From contig JANFOE010000190.1 of the NCBI GenBank assembly GCA_025667525.1, positions 1,614,501 to 1,678,500 of the forward strand: 64,000 nucleotides of DNA. Direction: 5' to 3'. Position 1 is the first letter of the stretch. Each line of letters opens with the position of its first letter. The position numbers were made by a program, and so were the translations under genes. Source of the DNA: Glebionis coronaria. Its lineage: Eukaryota; Streptophyta; Magnoliopsida; Asterales; Asteraceae. The notes beneath the pieces are model-generated. The model searched no databases and had not been told where the DNA came from. It worked only from the letters and a program-made list of their open reading frames with translations. Below, piece by piece: positions 34,001-45,592 of the stretch.

Positions 34001-36238
34001 GAGTTGTCATCGGGAGCATCGACGACATCTTGACATCTGGAGTTGTTAGGAAAGGGAAATATACGTAAGATTTTCAAGTATGAGTTTTAGGATTAAGTTG
34101 GCCAGGAAGAGTGGTCAGAGATGATGGCATATCGAGGAACCAACAAAGGGTGAAGTGAAGAATGATGAGGAAGCGTTTTGGAGACTGAAGAGGTGGATTG
34201 GATAATGAGCAGATCTTGACATTATCGGAAGGACTGGATGAGTTCGCGAAGCATGACAATACGTGGAGCAGGGATTTGGACGCGTACGAGGACGACAAAG
34301 AAAGGCGATCGCTTATACGTTGCAGGAACTGAAGATTTGGAAGAACTGGATAGACTTAGTTAGTGGAGCTGGATTGTTATATCTGCCTAAAATGCTAGAG
34401 GCATTTGGGGTACGAGACGTAGAGAATGATCTATACAGATCATGAACGTCTGCAACATATATTTAATCATCTTGATTGAACATTTGGAAAAGGTGATGGG
34501 TAGAGTTAAGTGATGAAAGAAAAATTGCAAGGCCAAGTATCATCTGGGAAAGGCAAGCATGGTTGATGAGACATGGAATAAGAAGAATGAAGTGAAGCTG
34601 AGACGAACTTGAACTATATAGGTGACGCATTAGGGTGGTTTGGATGAAGGATGTAGGTTGCACGAGTTGAGTTGTCTAAAGTAGAGAACGCGTCAACATG
34701 TATGTAGCGTGGCTTGGTCAATCACATGGAGAAAAGGGACGTAGACTAGGAGTAGCTTAGAAAGGGCGATGTGAGAACGAAGTTGGTGGAAGGGATACAT
34801 AATGGGGTGGAGGAATAAGTACGACGAGAGTTGGGTGATAGTCGATAGACTGACTAATTCATCTCATATTTCAAGAGGAATGAGAAGTCACGTAGTTGAG
34901 AAGTTGGAAGGATTGCATACGGATGTGATAGAATGGAGGGTTTTGCGTAAAAGTTAGCCTAATATGTGTGGAATGCCTTATGAAGGATTATGGCAAGGGA
35001 AGAAACGATGGGAAGCATCACATCGTGATGTATGGTAGGAGTTGAGGAAGCAGAAGGAAGTGTGTATAGAAGCGTAGCATGCATGAAATAAGTGGAGATA
35101 GGAACCGAAGGTAAAACTTTGGTAGAGCTTAATGAGTAGAATAAAGCACAACGCAGGCTCATACTATCGTAGGGTGGAAAAGGAAATGGCACTGGCCTAT
35201 ACTGATTGTTTGGGAGGCTTAGTATCGATAATCGAATGGATGAGGAGTTATAGGAGTGATGTGCCATAGGGACGAAGGGCTTGGACTAACTGAGATAACC
35301 GTCCTTTTGATGATGTGTATAGATCATAAGTTGATTTGGATTGGAAGAACTATAGATATGTGGAAGACCGCCATAGGTCACTTTGTAAGGAAATTGGAAT
35401 TTTTAAGTAGTTTGGGGTACGGACTAAAGGGAGTTGATGAACATAATTGGATATGAGTATATCCATCTAACTGGAAAAGGATGGGCAAGTGAGATATTTA
35501 TACAACCATAGGAGTTACACTGAGGGCATGAGTGATTGATTTAGAGGGAGTTAGGAAACTCTTTAGCGATGGTTGGGTTTTCATAATGATAGTTATCATA
35601 GTAGAAGTCGATAAATGCCATTTGAGGCACTATATGAAAGGATTGGGTGAGTTGTCCCCATTGTGGACTAGAATTGGTAAAAGAGGCTACTAATGTGGTA
35701 ATGGTGTTTGTGGACAGAATGCGAGCAACAAGGGATGCTATGTAGAAAAGGAGGAAACCACTAGATTTAGTGACAAAGTTATGTAGGGAGTTTCACCCAT
35801 AGTAACGGGTGGTATGATTTGGTAAAATGGAAGAGTTGATGTAGAGTTTTGTAGGTCCATTTATGATCTTTGGAAAGATTAGACGAGTAGCTTATGAGCA
35901 TAGAATTACCTGGGGGGAAAATGAGTGGTATACGTTATATATTTCATGTATTGAGATTGGTAAATGTTGTTTGAGAATGCATATTTGCATGTACGGTTAT
36001 TCGGGACTTGTGTTAATAAGAGTCTTTGTTTTATCAAAGAGTCATTTGTGAGATTTATTGACTGTGAGGTCAAGAGTTTGGCAATGAATTTAGATATTGT
36101 TGGTTAGTATATGTGGTAATTTGAGACTTGAACTAAAGTTCACATAGAAATGAGAGGAGTTCGTTTAGAACAAGTATCCTCATGTGATTTGTTGTTTGTA
36201 TGTTTGATCCTAAGGAGTAAATCTCGGGACGATATTTC
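31083..36238 (+). pseudogene. Fragmented Ty3 gag-pol of element III
   Basis: No intact frame. Recognisable traces in order: RT near 33950-34030 (FMESMNRVC, then IDDIL with Ser where Phe is usual before it); RNase H near 34290-34345 (KAIAYTLQELKIWK, compare AYASRQLK); integrase near 34840-34900 (VIVDRLTNSSH) and 35585-35640 (NDSYH, PFEALYE); integrase C-terminal part near 35845-35900 (FVGPFMIFGKIRRVAYE). 31083-33800, where gag and protease should be, gave no motif I trust. Confidence 0.7.
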
Positions 36239-36254
36239 TATTAGGAGGGAGTGA
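36239..36254 (+). promoter_or_regulatory. Polypurine tract of element III
   Basis: ATTAGGAGGGAGTGA-type purine run ending directly at the 3' LTR (TGTGAAAACC). Upstream AATCTCGGGACGATATT is a decayed form of the palindrome beside the element G tract. Confidence 0.85.
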
Positions 36255-38849
36255 TGTGAAAACCGCGGTTTTGAGGTTCGTCACTTAGTTTTATTTTGTG
36301 CTAGTTACGCGTCTTTACGTGTTTATGTGCTAATTGGTGTGTATAGATTGTAGTTTGGATATCGTTTCCGGTACGGGGTACCTTGTGAGTGAGACAATGT
36401 GTGATGATTTCATGTTCATGAGTTCACATGGTAGTGACTATGAAGTGAGATGGTGTTATTTAGTGGTTTTACGTATACGTATATGTATTATAGAAAATCG
36501 TATTTTTACGATTTACGGTTTAGCATTTAGGGGTCTCAGAAGAGGTATTTAGTCAGGGGATTATTTTTTGGGATGGTTTTAAATCATTTAGGACTTAGTT
36601 ATAAAGTTTATTTCAAAATTTGAGATTTTTTCTAAAACTATATATTTTACGTCTTTTACGGTATTCGCGTAAAAACTGACTAGTTTTACGGTTTTGGGTT
36701 TTGGAGGCTTTAGGAGCTGAAATAAATTAAGGAAAATTAATGTTATATTAATAAGATATTAATTAATAATTAAATAAAGAGAAAAACGAAATTTAGGAGG
36801 GGATAGTCGGTTTTTATGATTAAAACAAAAAGGAAGGGAAAAATTTAAGGAAAGTTGGGTTTGGGTAGGGTTAGGACTCACCCACATCCTATATAATGTA
36901 ATATACTAAATCAAAACTTCATTATTTTCTCCTGGAGACAAATAAATTCGTGGGTTTCACATAAAATTAGGGTTCTTCATAAATATTGGGGTTTTTTCAT
37001 CTTCCATTAATCTAAAGGTAAAACCTTCATAATCCCTTTTTAATCTAATTGTTTTTTTCTGTTTATATAATCATCTTATGATGGATTTAGGTTAGAGATT
37101 AAATAGAAATCTGTATTTTAATGATTTCATAATGATTGGATGGTTTAGGGCTTGTAATTAGTGGGGTTATGGGTAATTAATGAGTTTAATTTAATTAAAC
37201 CCGTTTTTAAAAACTGGGCAGAATTTTGAGTCAATTGTATTGATCATATCGGGAGTTCTACAAACTTTTATTTTGCGATCCAAGTATCCCTGAAAAGGTA
37301 ATTGAAGTGGATTTCTAATTCAAGAAACGAGAACTAAATTTGAGGTCGGGAAGTAGGTCAAAAACAGGTTACAACAGTCGGAGGTCAAAGCGGTTTTGAA
37401 ATCAGCCTGTTTTCTTTTTAAGTTTTGGGTTGTTTGGGGTACTTAGGGTTGCATTGGGACATTCAAACGAACATGAGAGATGGTTTATATATTATAGTAA
37501 GTATCTGCATTGGGGATAAGATGGTGGGTTAGGGTAAGACCCCCTAGTCATAACAAACTTTTTGTATGTTTAAAATCAGTAAAATCTAGAGAGACGAAAG
37601 TATATATATATATCGGGGCCTTAACTGTAGCTTTAAGGTTGGGGAAAGTGGGAGGTGTTAGCTAACATATGTAAGGGAATAAGTATTCCCTTTACAGAGA
37701 TCATGGGTGTGTTTAGGTGGGCGTTTGGATTACAGTTTGGAGACCTAAAACTGGGACTGTTTTTGATAAAATGTTAATGGGATGTGTTATGAAGTAAAAC
37801 GAGTTAAGAGCTTTATAGAGGGGTGTAATGAGATGCTTAGAGCACATATATGAGGTATATATATGGGAGAAGGTTAGATGTCCATCATGGGTTGATGATC
37901 CATTTTAGTGTTTGGTTCATGTTTTGATTATGTGTTTTTGGTTTGTTAGCTTTTTGCTAGTGCGCGGATTTTTGGAGAAGCTCAATCAGGTGAGTTTCAT
38001 AGTCCCATGTTTATCAATGATTTTGACTTCCAGATGGGATGGAAGAGACAATGTTTTGTTATTTATGAATTATGCTGTGAATGTTTTGCGTTGGTAATGG
38101 ACTTGTGCATACTTATGTGATTAACTGCTAGTTGATTCTTGATTGTTTTATGTTTTGACTTGGTACCAAGGGGATGTTGACAAGGCGGGGCCTTGGGATT
38201 TGGTTCATAGGTGTTAGGATGCCTATGGGAGTATGGTTATTGGTAAGGCTGGGAGGCTTGGATTTGGATTTGGATTTGGATTTGGATTTGGATTTGGATT
38301 TGGATATGGATTTGGATTTGGATTTGGATTTGGATTTGGTTTGTTTAATCTTGAATAATAGTTGTTAATGCATGTTTATATCACATTGTCCATATGTTAT
38401 TATTTGGTTATTATTCACAGCTGATGTTTTGGTTTTGGCGTTGGAGTCTAAACCTATGACTCTCACCAACTTTATGTTGACGTGTTTTAGTGTCTCTTTT
38501 AGGTGATAACGTGGTTAAGCGTGAGAACATATGTGGCTAGGATTGGAGTCGAATAGGAATGCATTTAGAAGGAGATCCCCGTTCCTTCTTAGTTTATTTT
38601 CTTTCTGATTGTTTCAATGGTGATACTATGAACCTATATGTTGATTGTTAGTGTTATTTGTTTGTCTTGGGTAAGAGGTAGGACTGTTACCTACTAACCT
38701 AGACTCCTGCTATGTTGAGATATTGTCATGACATTTGTGTCGCCATTTATGACATTATATTTTCATTTTAGTTTTCTCTATAGAGACATCGTTTGTTGTG
38801 ATGATATCCATACGCTGCACCCCATATTTCGCCATGGTGGGGTGTGACA
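36255..38849 (+). repeat. 3' LTR of element III
   Basis: 2595 bases, TGTGAAAACC to GGGGTGTGACA, aligned with 28467-31017 throughout. Most of the 44-base length difference (36 bases) comes from the GGATTT repeat at 38260. Confidence 0.93.
38260..38337 (+). repeat. GGATTT hexanucleotide repeat, 13 units (right LTR of III)
   Basis: Thirteen units, one of them GGATAT. It reads Leu-Asp in one frame, which explains the LDLDLD open frame; I do not regard this as coding. Confidence 0.9.
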
Positions 38850-39726
38850 CCATCCCCCACAACAGGTGCAACTTTAGGTTCACTACACCTTTTCGGGCAT
38901 TGTTCACCATCATGATCAAACATTTTGCATCTATCACACCGAGGGGGTTGCCACTCAAATTCCACCTCAACCGTTTCCATAGAATGACCTGAACCATCCA
39001 TAAACGAGATAGATACCACTAGTGAATGAATAAGTGGTACATCAGTAGATACCTCCACCATAGCTAGCGCATAATCACGAGTGCCCTATGGGTTAAGGCA
39101 CATTTCACTCGTGTAGGTATCTAACATAATAGGGCGGCCTAACTCAGATAAAATCAAGCTAAGATCGATTTATGAATAGGCAGCGATAGGCACGTCATGG
39201 ATTTTCACCCACACCGGTGCAACTTTGATAACCTCCTTTACCAACCTAGAATTTGGCGTTCACATATTCAGAATTAATGGAGCTGAACGGCTCAGCCACG
39301 GGCCACTTTCAAGCACCTTATTCATACCATTGTTAGACCGAAACTTAAATAGAAAAAAGCCCTTCCGAAGTATTACATGTTCTAGTCCATATTTCGCCCA
39401 AGCATTCTTAGCATACATCTCCACAATAGGAAACGCGAGTCGCTTGCCAATGAAATACCCATATAAAGTGTTTGCAAACATGTCACAAACATCACTAATC
39501 GCAGCCAATGAGATCACAACATTCGCACCCACAACCTTATTATCATTCTTAGTGAAAGACACTTCCTTGCATCGTTACTGGCTGATACATTAGTTTGGGG
39601 ACTCATACGTTCCACAACACCAGCAGGTGTAGACGAAGACACGACACCCTGCATCTCTATCTTCTTCTTTGGTAAACTGTCATTAAGCAAAAATTCCAAG
39701 TGCTTTCCACCCTGAAGATTACGCAT
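38850..39726 (-). pseudogene. LINE-3 ORF1, N-terminal part with DUF4283 and CCHC knuckle
   Basis: From about 39726 (MRNLQGGKHLEFLLN), with a frameshift near 39560. The DUF4283-like core is at 39260-39520 (YGYFIGKRLAFPIVEMYAKN, GFFLFKF, GPWLSRSAPLIL). Downstream VEFEWQPPRC leads into a CX2CX4HX4C zinc knuckle, CDRCKMFDHDGEQC (about 38890-38935), then SEPKVAPVVGDG where element III cuts it. ORF1 binds LINE RNA. Confidence 0.8.
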
Positions 39727-40044
39727 TGCTGCTTTAACCGTTCCACCACCCGTAGGTTTTTACCATCAATATTAGTAATCTTTGAAGCAAGTAAAAACCC
39801 ACGATGCATCTCTCAAACCTACCTCAAACAGCAATCTATACGCAAGTAATACAACAACAGCAGTACGGCATATAAGAAACCCTAAACCGGTTATAAACAA
39901 CCCAAGCTGCTCCCAACGTTGCCACAAATCCTAATCAACCCTAACTAGGGTTTTCACGAATTTGAATTCGGATAGCGAGCATCAATGTATATATCAATAA
40001 CAATCTTAATACAGATACAAGAGGAATCGTAACAACCAAACCTG
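39727..40044 (-). other. LINE-3 5' UTR, part next to ORF1
   Basis: No frame. Contains CCTAAAC/CCCTAA-rich noncoding sequence like the LINE-1 5' UTR. It continues at 40526-40835 after the LINE-4 insertion. Confidence 0.5.
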
Positions 40045-40525
40045 ACGATTGGAGGGTGGTAAGTTTATTGGTCCATTGGTTCAACCGAATGTCATATTTG
40101 TGCCTAAAGCTACAATTAGTAACCCGAAGAAGGGGGTGACTAATACGAAGACTGGTTCTTTGCCCAAGTTGAAGTCTATTGTTACGTCATCGTTAGGTGC
40201 TGGTTTATCTACATCAAATTCTTACCCTGTTTTGGATCATGATGATGAAGATGACGAGGTTGAAATGGTATATGATGAAATAACCAATTTAATCTCTAAG
40301 ACAAATACAGGTGGAAGCTCCTTCACGGCAGCTGTTAGCTAGTTTGGTTTGTTTCGTTGTGTACTAGGTGTTTTGTAAGTGTTTATGGCCTGTCATAAGC
40401 ACTAGATTTAGGTGTTTATCAAGCTGTTTTTAGCTTGAGGTTAATGTGGTACTTTAGCCACATTCCATTTGTACTTCACTGTTTTTTTGGTTAATCTATT
40501 TACTAGGGAAACCCATTACCAAAAA
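40045..40525 (+). mobile_element. LINE-4: truncated LINE, ORF1 C-terminus joined to 3' tail
   Basis: Plus-strand fragment in the LINE-3 5' UTR. It holds the end of ORF1 (to 40342) followed at once by a 3' tail of about 185 bases with HP1 GTGTTTATG / CATAAGCAC (loop GCCTGT, 40380-40403), HP2 TCAAGC / GCTTGA (40419-40438) and HP3 AATGTGGT / GCCACATT (40443-40464), ending in an A-rich run. No ORF2. Flanks TAACAACCAAAC and TAACAACACCAAAAC may be an eroded target duplication. Confidence 0.7.
40049..40342 (+). pseudogene. C-terminus of LINE ORF1 (fragment)
   Basis: 97 codons: NVIFVPKATISNPKKG, then LDHDDEDDEVEMVYDEITNLI and TNTGGSSFTAAVS before the stop. It parallels the end of LINE-1 ORF1 (DEAIENIIYES, QTGG). 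The first codons are at the truncation point. Confidence 0.7.
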
Positions 40526-40835
40526 AAATACTCAGTATAACAACACCAAAACCCTAGTTCCTTCTCACAACCCTAATCTAATCAAGTAACCACTTTGTAA
40601 TCTACTAAGAAACCAGCGTTACCACAAATAATAAGAACACACGTCACAAATCTTTAAGAATAATAACTAAACCCTAATAAGAGAAATAGTTAAAACCCTA
40701 AAAATAAATGACGGTTGAGATCTTTCACTTGCAAAAAATAAATAGTAGCTTAGATCAGATCAAAAGGTGTTAAAAGATCAAACGAGAATAGTGATCGGGA
40801 AAAAAGAATTTTGGTGGCCGGAAATCGCCATTTGG
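40526..40835 (-). other. LINE-3 5' UTR, outer part
   Basis: Noncoding. It carries repeated CCCTAA/CCCTAG-type motifs on the plus strand and ends near AATTTTGGTGGCCGGAAATC. The boundary with element G leader is approximate. Confidence 0.45.
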
Positions 40836-40965
40836 TTTTCATTAATCATGCTTTCATGCTAATCATTCTACAGGGTAGAAGTCCTAGTATTGGTATAATA
40901 TTACCTCATTCTTGTAGCAGCACTGGCATGGGCACGGAGGACTTTCTTGAAATTATTTTAAAAGT

Positions 40966-41016
40966 AGTTATAGTCAAGATTTTACTTGTTCTCTATAACC
41001 ATGGCTCTGAGTACCA
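40966..41016 (-). promoter_or_regulatory. Primer binding site and two-tier hairpin of element G
   Basis: Primer site GCTCTGAgTACCA (41004-41016) with one extra base against the tRNA-iMet site. Outer arms GTTATAG (40967-40973) and CTATAAC (40993-40999), inner arms CAAG (40975-40978) and CTTG (40985-40988). 40836-40965 is leader related to that of element II and has no gene. Confidence 0.7.
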
Positions 41017-42655
41017 ATCTATAACACCCCCATTTTACCTTTACGCAGCAGAACATTGATCTGGGGTATTACTTCATAGAACACAAGTCATAATAATAGA
41101 AAACAACTCAAAAGAGTGATGAAATCAACTTTCTTTATATTTCATTGAAAAATCAGTGTTTTACAATATGAGGTTCTCAAAATCTAGAATAATTTCAGTC
41201 TTGTGCCTCTTCATGTCATCCTTGTGCTTCTCAATGCTACTAGTCACCATTTATCTGAGATATATGCTTAAAGTCAACCCAAAGGTTGAGTGAATTCATA
41301 GGGTTTAAACATATTTTGAATACAAGTATATCCTCCGAGCTACGTTGTTATACACACACATAAAATAGTTATCATACTGCACTATGCTTATGACCCCGCT
41401 GCTAGACATATCGTAACCAACAAACTGCCCTTTTAAGGAAGCCTGACAGACTCACCTTAGTTTAGCAATTAAAGTGTATCTGTTAGCCAAGGTAGGAACA
41501 TTCAGCTGCTAGCAAGCGCGACTTACCCAGATAGGGGATGTCAACCCTCAAATAGTACTATTCATAATATTAGCGCTCATTTTCAAGAAATGATTAGCGG
41601 TTTACGATTTAAAAAGGGACTTAATGGCAGTAGTATACATAGTGTCAATAATCATATCATATAGTTTTAAAAGTACTTGTATTCCAGTTTTAGCATATAT
41701 CCCCCTCACGGGTTTTTAAATCATTTATAAAGCATTTAAAAGTGAGGCTATGAACTCACCTTATGTCCATAGAATCTGAGCTATAATAACATATATCTCA
41801 TTCAAAGATGAACAACTTGATCATACAAACCACAACTTGGTCTCATAAACAACAACTTGATCTCACACAAACCTGGATTAATACATTGTATATAATATCA
41901 AGTCTTTAATTTTTAGTTCAGTATTGTTAAGTGTTGGTTATATATTCTTTTATTAATATTTGGTTGTAATTCTAGCACCATTGTTCGGGCCATCATGCTT
42001 AGAAACCATTCTATAAACATTTGAGGAGCAAGGACACTTTAAATCGTAAACCCGACCACTCAGTCAGAACGTAATATCGAGATGGAACATCTTTGTACAA
42101 AGCTCCCTACTAACATGATACTTTCATTACTTCCTTATATTCATAATTGATCTTATTTAGTTTCAAAATTTGCAAAAATAGCCCTTTTGGTTACACTTTG
42201 GTATAATTACACTTTTAACCCCTTAAGTATATAGTTATAGTATTTGTATTTTAAACCCTCAATATTTAACCTTAGGACCTCAAACTTTCCAACATTATTA
42301 TTATAGCTTATTCATTCATAAAATGACACTTTTGGCCCAAAATGTTAAATAGTTTCAAAAATGACAGTTTTAGTCCCTATACTTGAAAAATCAGATAACA
42401 ACCTCAAAAATGAACCAAATGATCTAGTATATTCAATAAAGTTTCAAAACACATTTATAATCATAATAACAACATTTTACCAGAACTATAGCTTTTGAAA
42501 TGGGTTTTTGCTTATTATTTCATGTAAATTACAAAACTAGGGTTTTAAGACATTTTTAGCTTATAACTTCCATTTAAAATGATGAAATGACTTAGTTTAT
42601 TTTAGATTATATTTCTAACATTATTTTGGAATTATAAAAACTCTAATAGTTCATT

Positions 42656-45592
42656 ATAACTGTAAAACCCGCATGCTTTTACCATGAATAGTGCCCTTAA
42701 GATCGTACGTCCTAGATTAAAACTTACCTCAGTTAGTATTGATCACATTCATGTGCTAATAATCAAGCAAGTGCATACGTGTATGACATGACAAGTATTG
42801 ATTACGTACGAACTCATGATAAACAGTTAATAATATATCACGTGAACATAATTAAATCACGATCACCATTTAAAATACTAACTAAAATAATTACGTAAAT
42901 ACTTATAATATATTTACGAGCGTTAAGTTTACGATAAACGACACGTTAGATTAAACAGAAACACTTTAAACACGAGCACGTTTAACCACGAACGAACACG
43001 AAACATCGGGACACGAGAAATGTACGGGTACCGCATGTGGGGCCCCCATACCCACGGCTCATATACAAGAAATGGGCTTAGCCCATGGACTTTACAAGTA
43101 AAGGGGGGTAAAGAGTAAAACATGTTTTCACTTTTCATTTTACAAGAAATAAACAAAAACCCTAAAAGAGTTTTCTCCTCTCCTTTTTTTTCCTTTGTGC
43201 CGCCACCTTCACATCACCATAAGGGGGTGATTAGTTGATTTTGATCTCAAAAACTATTGTGTAATCAGTGTTTGTTCATCCTCTTTCCAAGCTACATAGT
43301 GGTATACCTTTCAAACCCTTCTTTCTAATTCTTTTTAATTCTTTTGATCTTTGATTATTTTCATGAACATGTTATTATTTTTTCTTATTAAAACAAGGTA
43401 ATTAATCATTGATCTAACATGTTTTGGTATTAAATAAAATCAAGGAATGATTTAAAGGGGTGTTTGTTTCTAGCCGCCTAGCAAAACAAACCCGAGGGGG
43501 GTTTGGTTTGCTATTGCCGCCACCACCAAGACCATTTTAGGTCTTGGTTGGCTCATGTGGGGACCCACGGCAGCAAGGAGACACGTGTGCCCCGGGTTTA
43601 GCCCGGGGTACGGTGTCGAATTCATGCCCGATTCATGGTTCGTTGGTTAAATCATGATTCATGCTACATGTTAATTTTTATGAATTATGAACTTAGGATA
43701 TAATTAATTAATAACATGAAATATTAATTAAATCATGACTTAGGTTATTTTAATTATTAGTTTATCATGACATTAATTTAACCTAAGTATTTTATGTTAT
43801 AAGTTATAATTAATTAATTATTAAAACATGCCTATAATTAATTAATTTAGACATGACTTAGGTTATATTATTATTAATAATAATACACATTTTAACCTAA
43901 GTATTTTCATTTCATTTTAATTAAAACATGTTATACCTTAATTAAAATGCTTAACCTATAGTTTAATTAAAATACATGAAATAATAATTAAACTATACAC
44001 TATATCATATGACTTAAGAATAAGCTCATAACACTTAGACTTATATGTTAGCTTATGTAATCAGCTTAATTCTAATTATGGAAACTTCTATTTTTAGAAA
44101 CTTAATTAAATAAGGCAACTAATCTAATTATGGAAACCTTCTTTATATGGAAATCAATCTATTTAAGGCAGCTAATCTAATCATGGAAACCTTCTATATA
44201 TGGAAACTTATTTAATTAAGGCAGCTGATCTATTTTTAGAAACTAATCTATTTTAAGCAGTAAATTCTATTTTTGGAAACTTTCTATTTTTAGAAACTTT
44301 CTATTTTTGGTAACTTTCTATTTTTGGAAACTTTCTATTTTTGGAAACTTTCTATTTTTGGAAACCTGCTATTTTTGGAAAGTTACTTATTATTACACAG
44401 TAAGTATAATAATACATGAAACACCAGTAATACTTAATCAGATTAATCAGAATACAAGATAAACACAGTTTAAGGCTTTAAACAGTGAACCAGGACCTAA
44501 AACATACCAAATCAGCTAATATGAGACACAAAACCCAGTACGTAATCAGTGAATCGATACTTATACACGTGTGTATTCATGTAGCGTTAGTGATCCAGAA
44601 GTAGGAGTCTTTCTTCCGTTCATTCACTGGACTTGAGGTACGGATTCCCGTCCTTTCAGTATGGACATTCTTTCCTTATTAGGATTTCCCCGTATGCAGC
44701 CAACTGTTTTCCCCAGTATTTGTTTTATTGTTTTGAACTGCTTATGTTTAATTAGCATAATCTATAGCCATATACAAGCATGACCAGTTTCACCTAGTTA
44801 TGGAGGTACCATAACCATAGCATTGGAGGCACCGATGTTATGACTTCCCCACGGCGGAGTGATTGCTCGTGGCGTCCCTTTCAGTTTTGGCCATATTATT
44901 ATATCATGTGGGGCGTATGGGTGCATCCTAGTTACATGTTTTATTCAGTTTATCATGGTGAATGTGGTGTGTACCTTGCACCCTTCACAAGGAGCTGATC
45001 CCTCCTACCCAAATCAGTATATTGATTAGAGGCATCCCCTCTAATCAGCATGATGAGGTCACCCCTCCAAGTATTCATGCACGTGACCTTTTCATGACCT
45101 ATATGGGCTATGGTATATATATGTTAAAACAGTTTTCACAGGATAAACATAAGGCTTTTCAAACTATAAAACCAGTTTTCATGATACTTAACCAGTTTAC
45201 TCAGTACTTAGTCTTCCGCTGTTATATGTTACATGCTTATCCTATTTCATGCTTTATTGTACATCCGTGCACTGAGCGTCTTGCTCAGCCGTTACTTTCC
45301 TTTCCATGTCCCAAAACGGCAGGTACCCAAGACTTGAGCATTCGGAGGACGCACATAGGATGGAAGCTGCCAGAGACTTCTTTTCCTTTTTGCCTTCATA
45401 TAGTTATGCTTGTTTAGTCTTTATTCAGTTCATTTCCTTTATTTATGTTTTGGGCTTATGTTGGGAACCGATGTTTGATTCCGGTTTTCCCTATGGTCAT
45501 GTATGTTTTACTACATATCACCTTGCATGCTTTGATGACACGCCATAATCACGCGTGACATTCCATTTATCAAAATGGGGTGTTACAATAAC
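42656..45592 (+). mobile_element. Solo LTR of a Tekay-type element with target duplication
   Basis: LTR 42661-45587 (2927 bases), TGTAAAACCC to GGGTGTTACA, between exact ATAAC copies at 42656-42660 and 45588-45592. The uninterrupted site is visible in the other element G LTR near 21970. Solo LTRs arise by recombination between the two LTRs of an element. The region has the inverted-repeat trio (43739-43997), the CTGAGC hairpin (45272-45288) and other LTR T landmarks. Frames at 42929, 44962 and 45306 are not considered genes. Confidence 0.93.
44264..44365 (+). repeat. 17-base minisatellite, 6 copies
   Basis: Same unit as at 12384-12553, six copies against ten. Confidence 0.85.

Larger units (their letters stand above)
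28467..38849 (+). mobile_element. Element III: complete-structure Ty3 element with dead coding region
   Basis: 10,383 bases flanked by the exact target duplication CCATC (28462-28466 and 38850-38854). LTRs 28467-31017 and 36255-38849, primer site 31021-31033, polypurine tract 36239-36254. The LTRs differ by roughly 3 percent in stretches compared by eye. The 5.2 kb interior holds recognisable fragments of pol in order but in all frames, with many stops and indels, so it looks dead before insertion. It was probably mobilised by another element's enzymes. Confidence 0.9.
27691..40835 (-). mobile_element. LINE-3: ORF1-only LINE, split by element III and LINE-4
   Basis: Read on the minus strand: 5' UTR (40835-40526 and about 40044-39727), ORF1 N-terminal part (39726-38850), element III insertion, ORF1 C-terminal part (28466-27899), 3' tail (27898-27691). 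Removing element III and one CCATC copy rejoins ORF1 in frame as VVGDGFVQVTR, which proves the split. No ORF2 is present: ORF1 is followed directly by the same kind of 3' tail that follows ORF2 in LINE-2. No clear target duplication was found. Confidence 0.75.

Noticed and set aside
34263..34445. 60-codon frame as a small gene
   Set aside because: Contains a shifted RNase H motif (AYTLQELKIW) and belongs to the dead pol of element III.
38174..38368. Leu-Asp repeat protein
   Set aside because: Produced by the GGATTT repeat; the frame is not kept in the other LTR of the element.
27264..40342. Considered host genes for the acidic and coiled-coil ORFs
   Set aside because: All fit LINE ORF1 or Ty3 leader ORFs by position and by reconstructed junctions.
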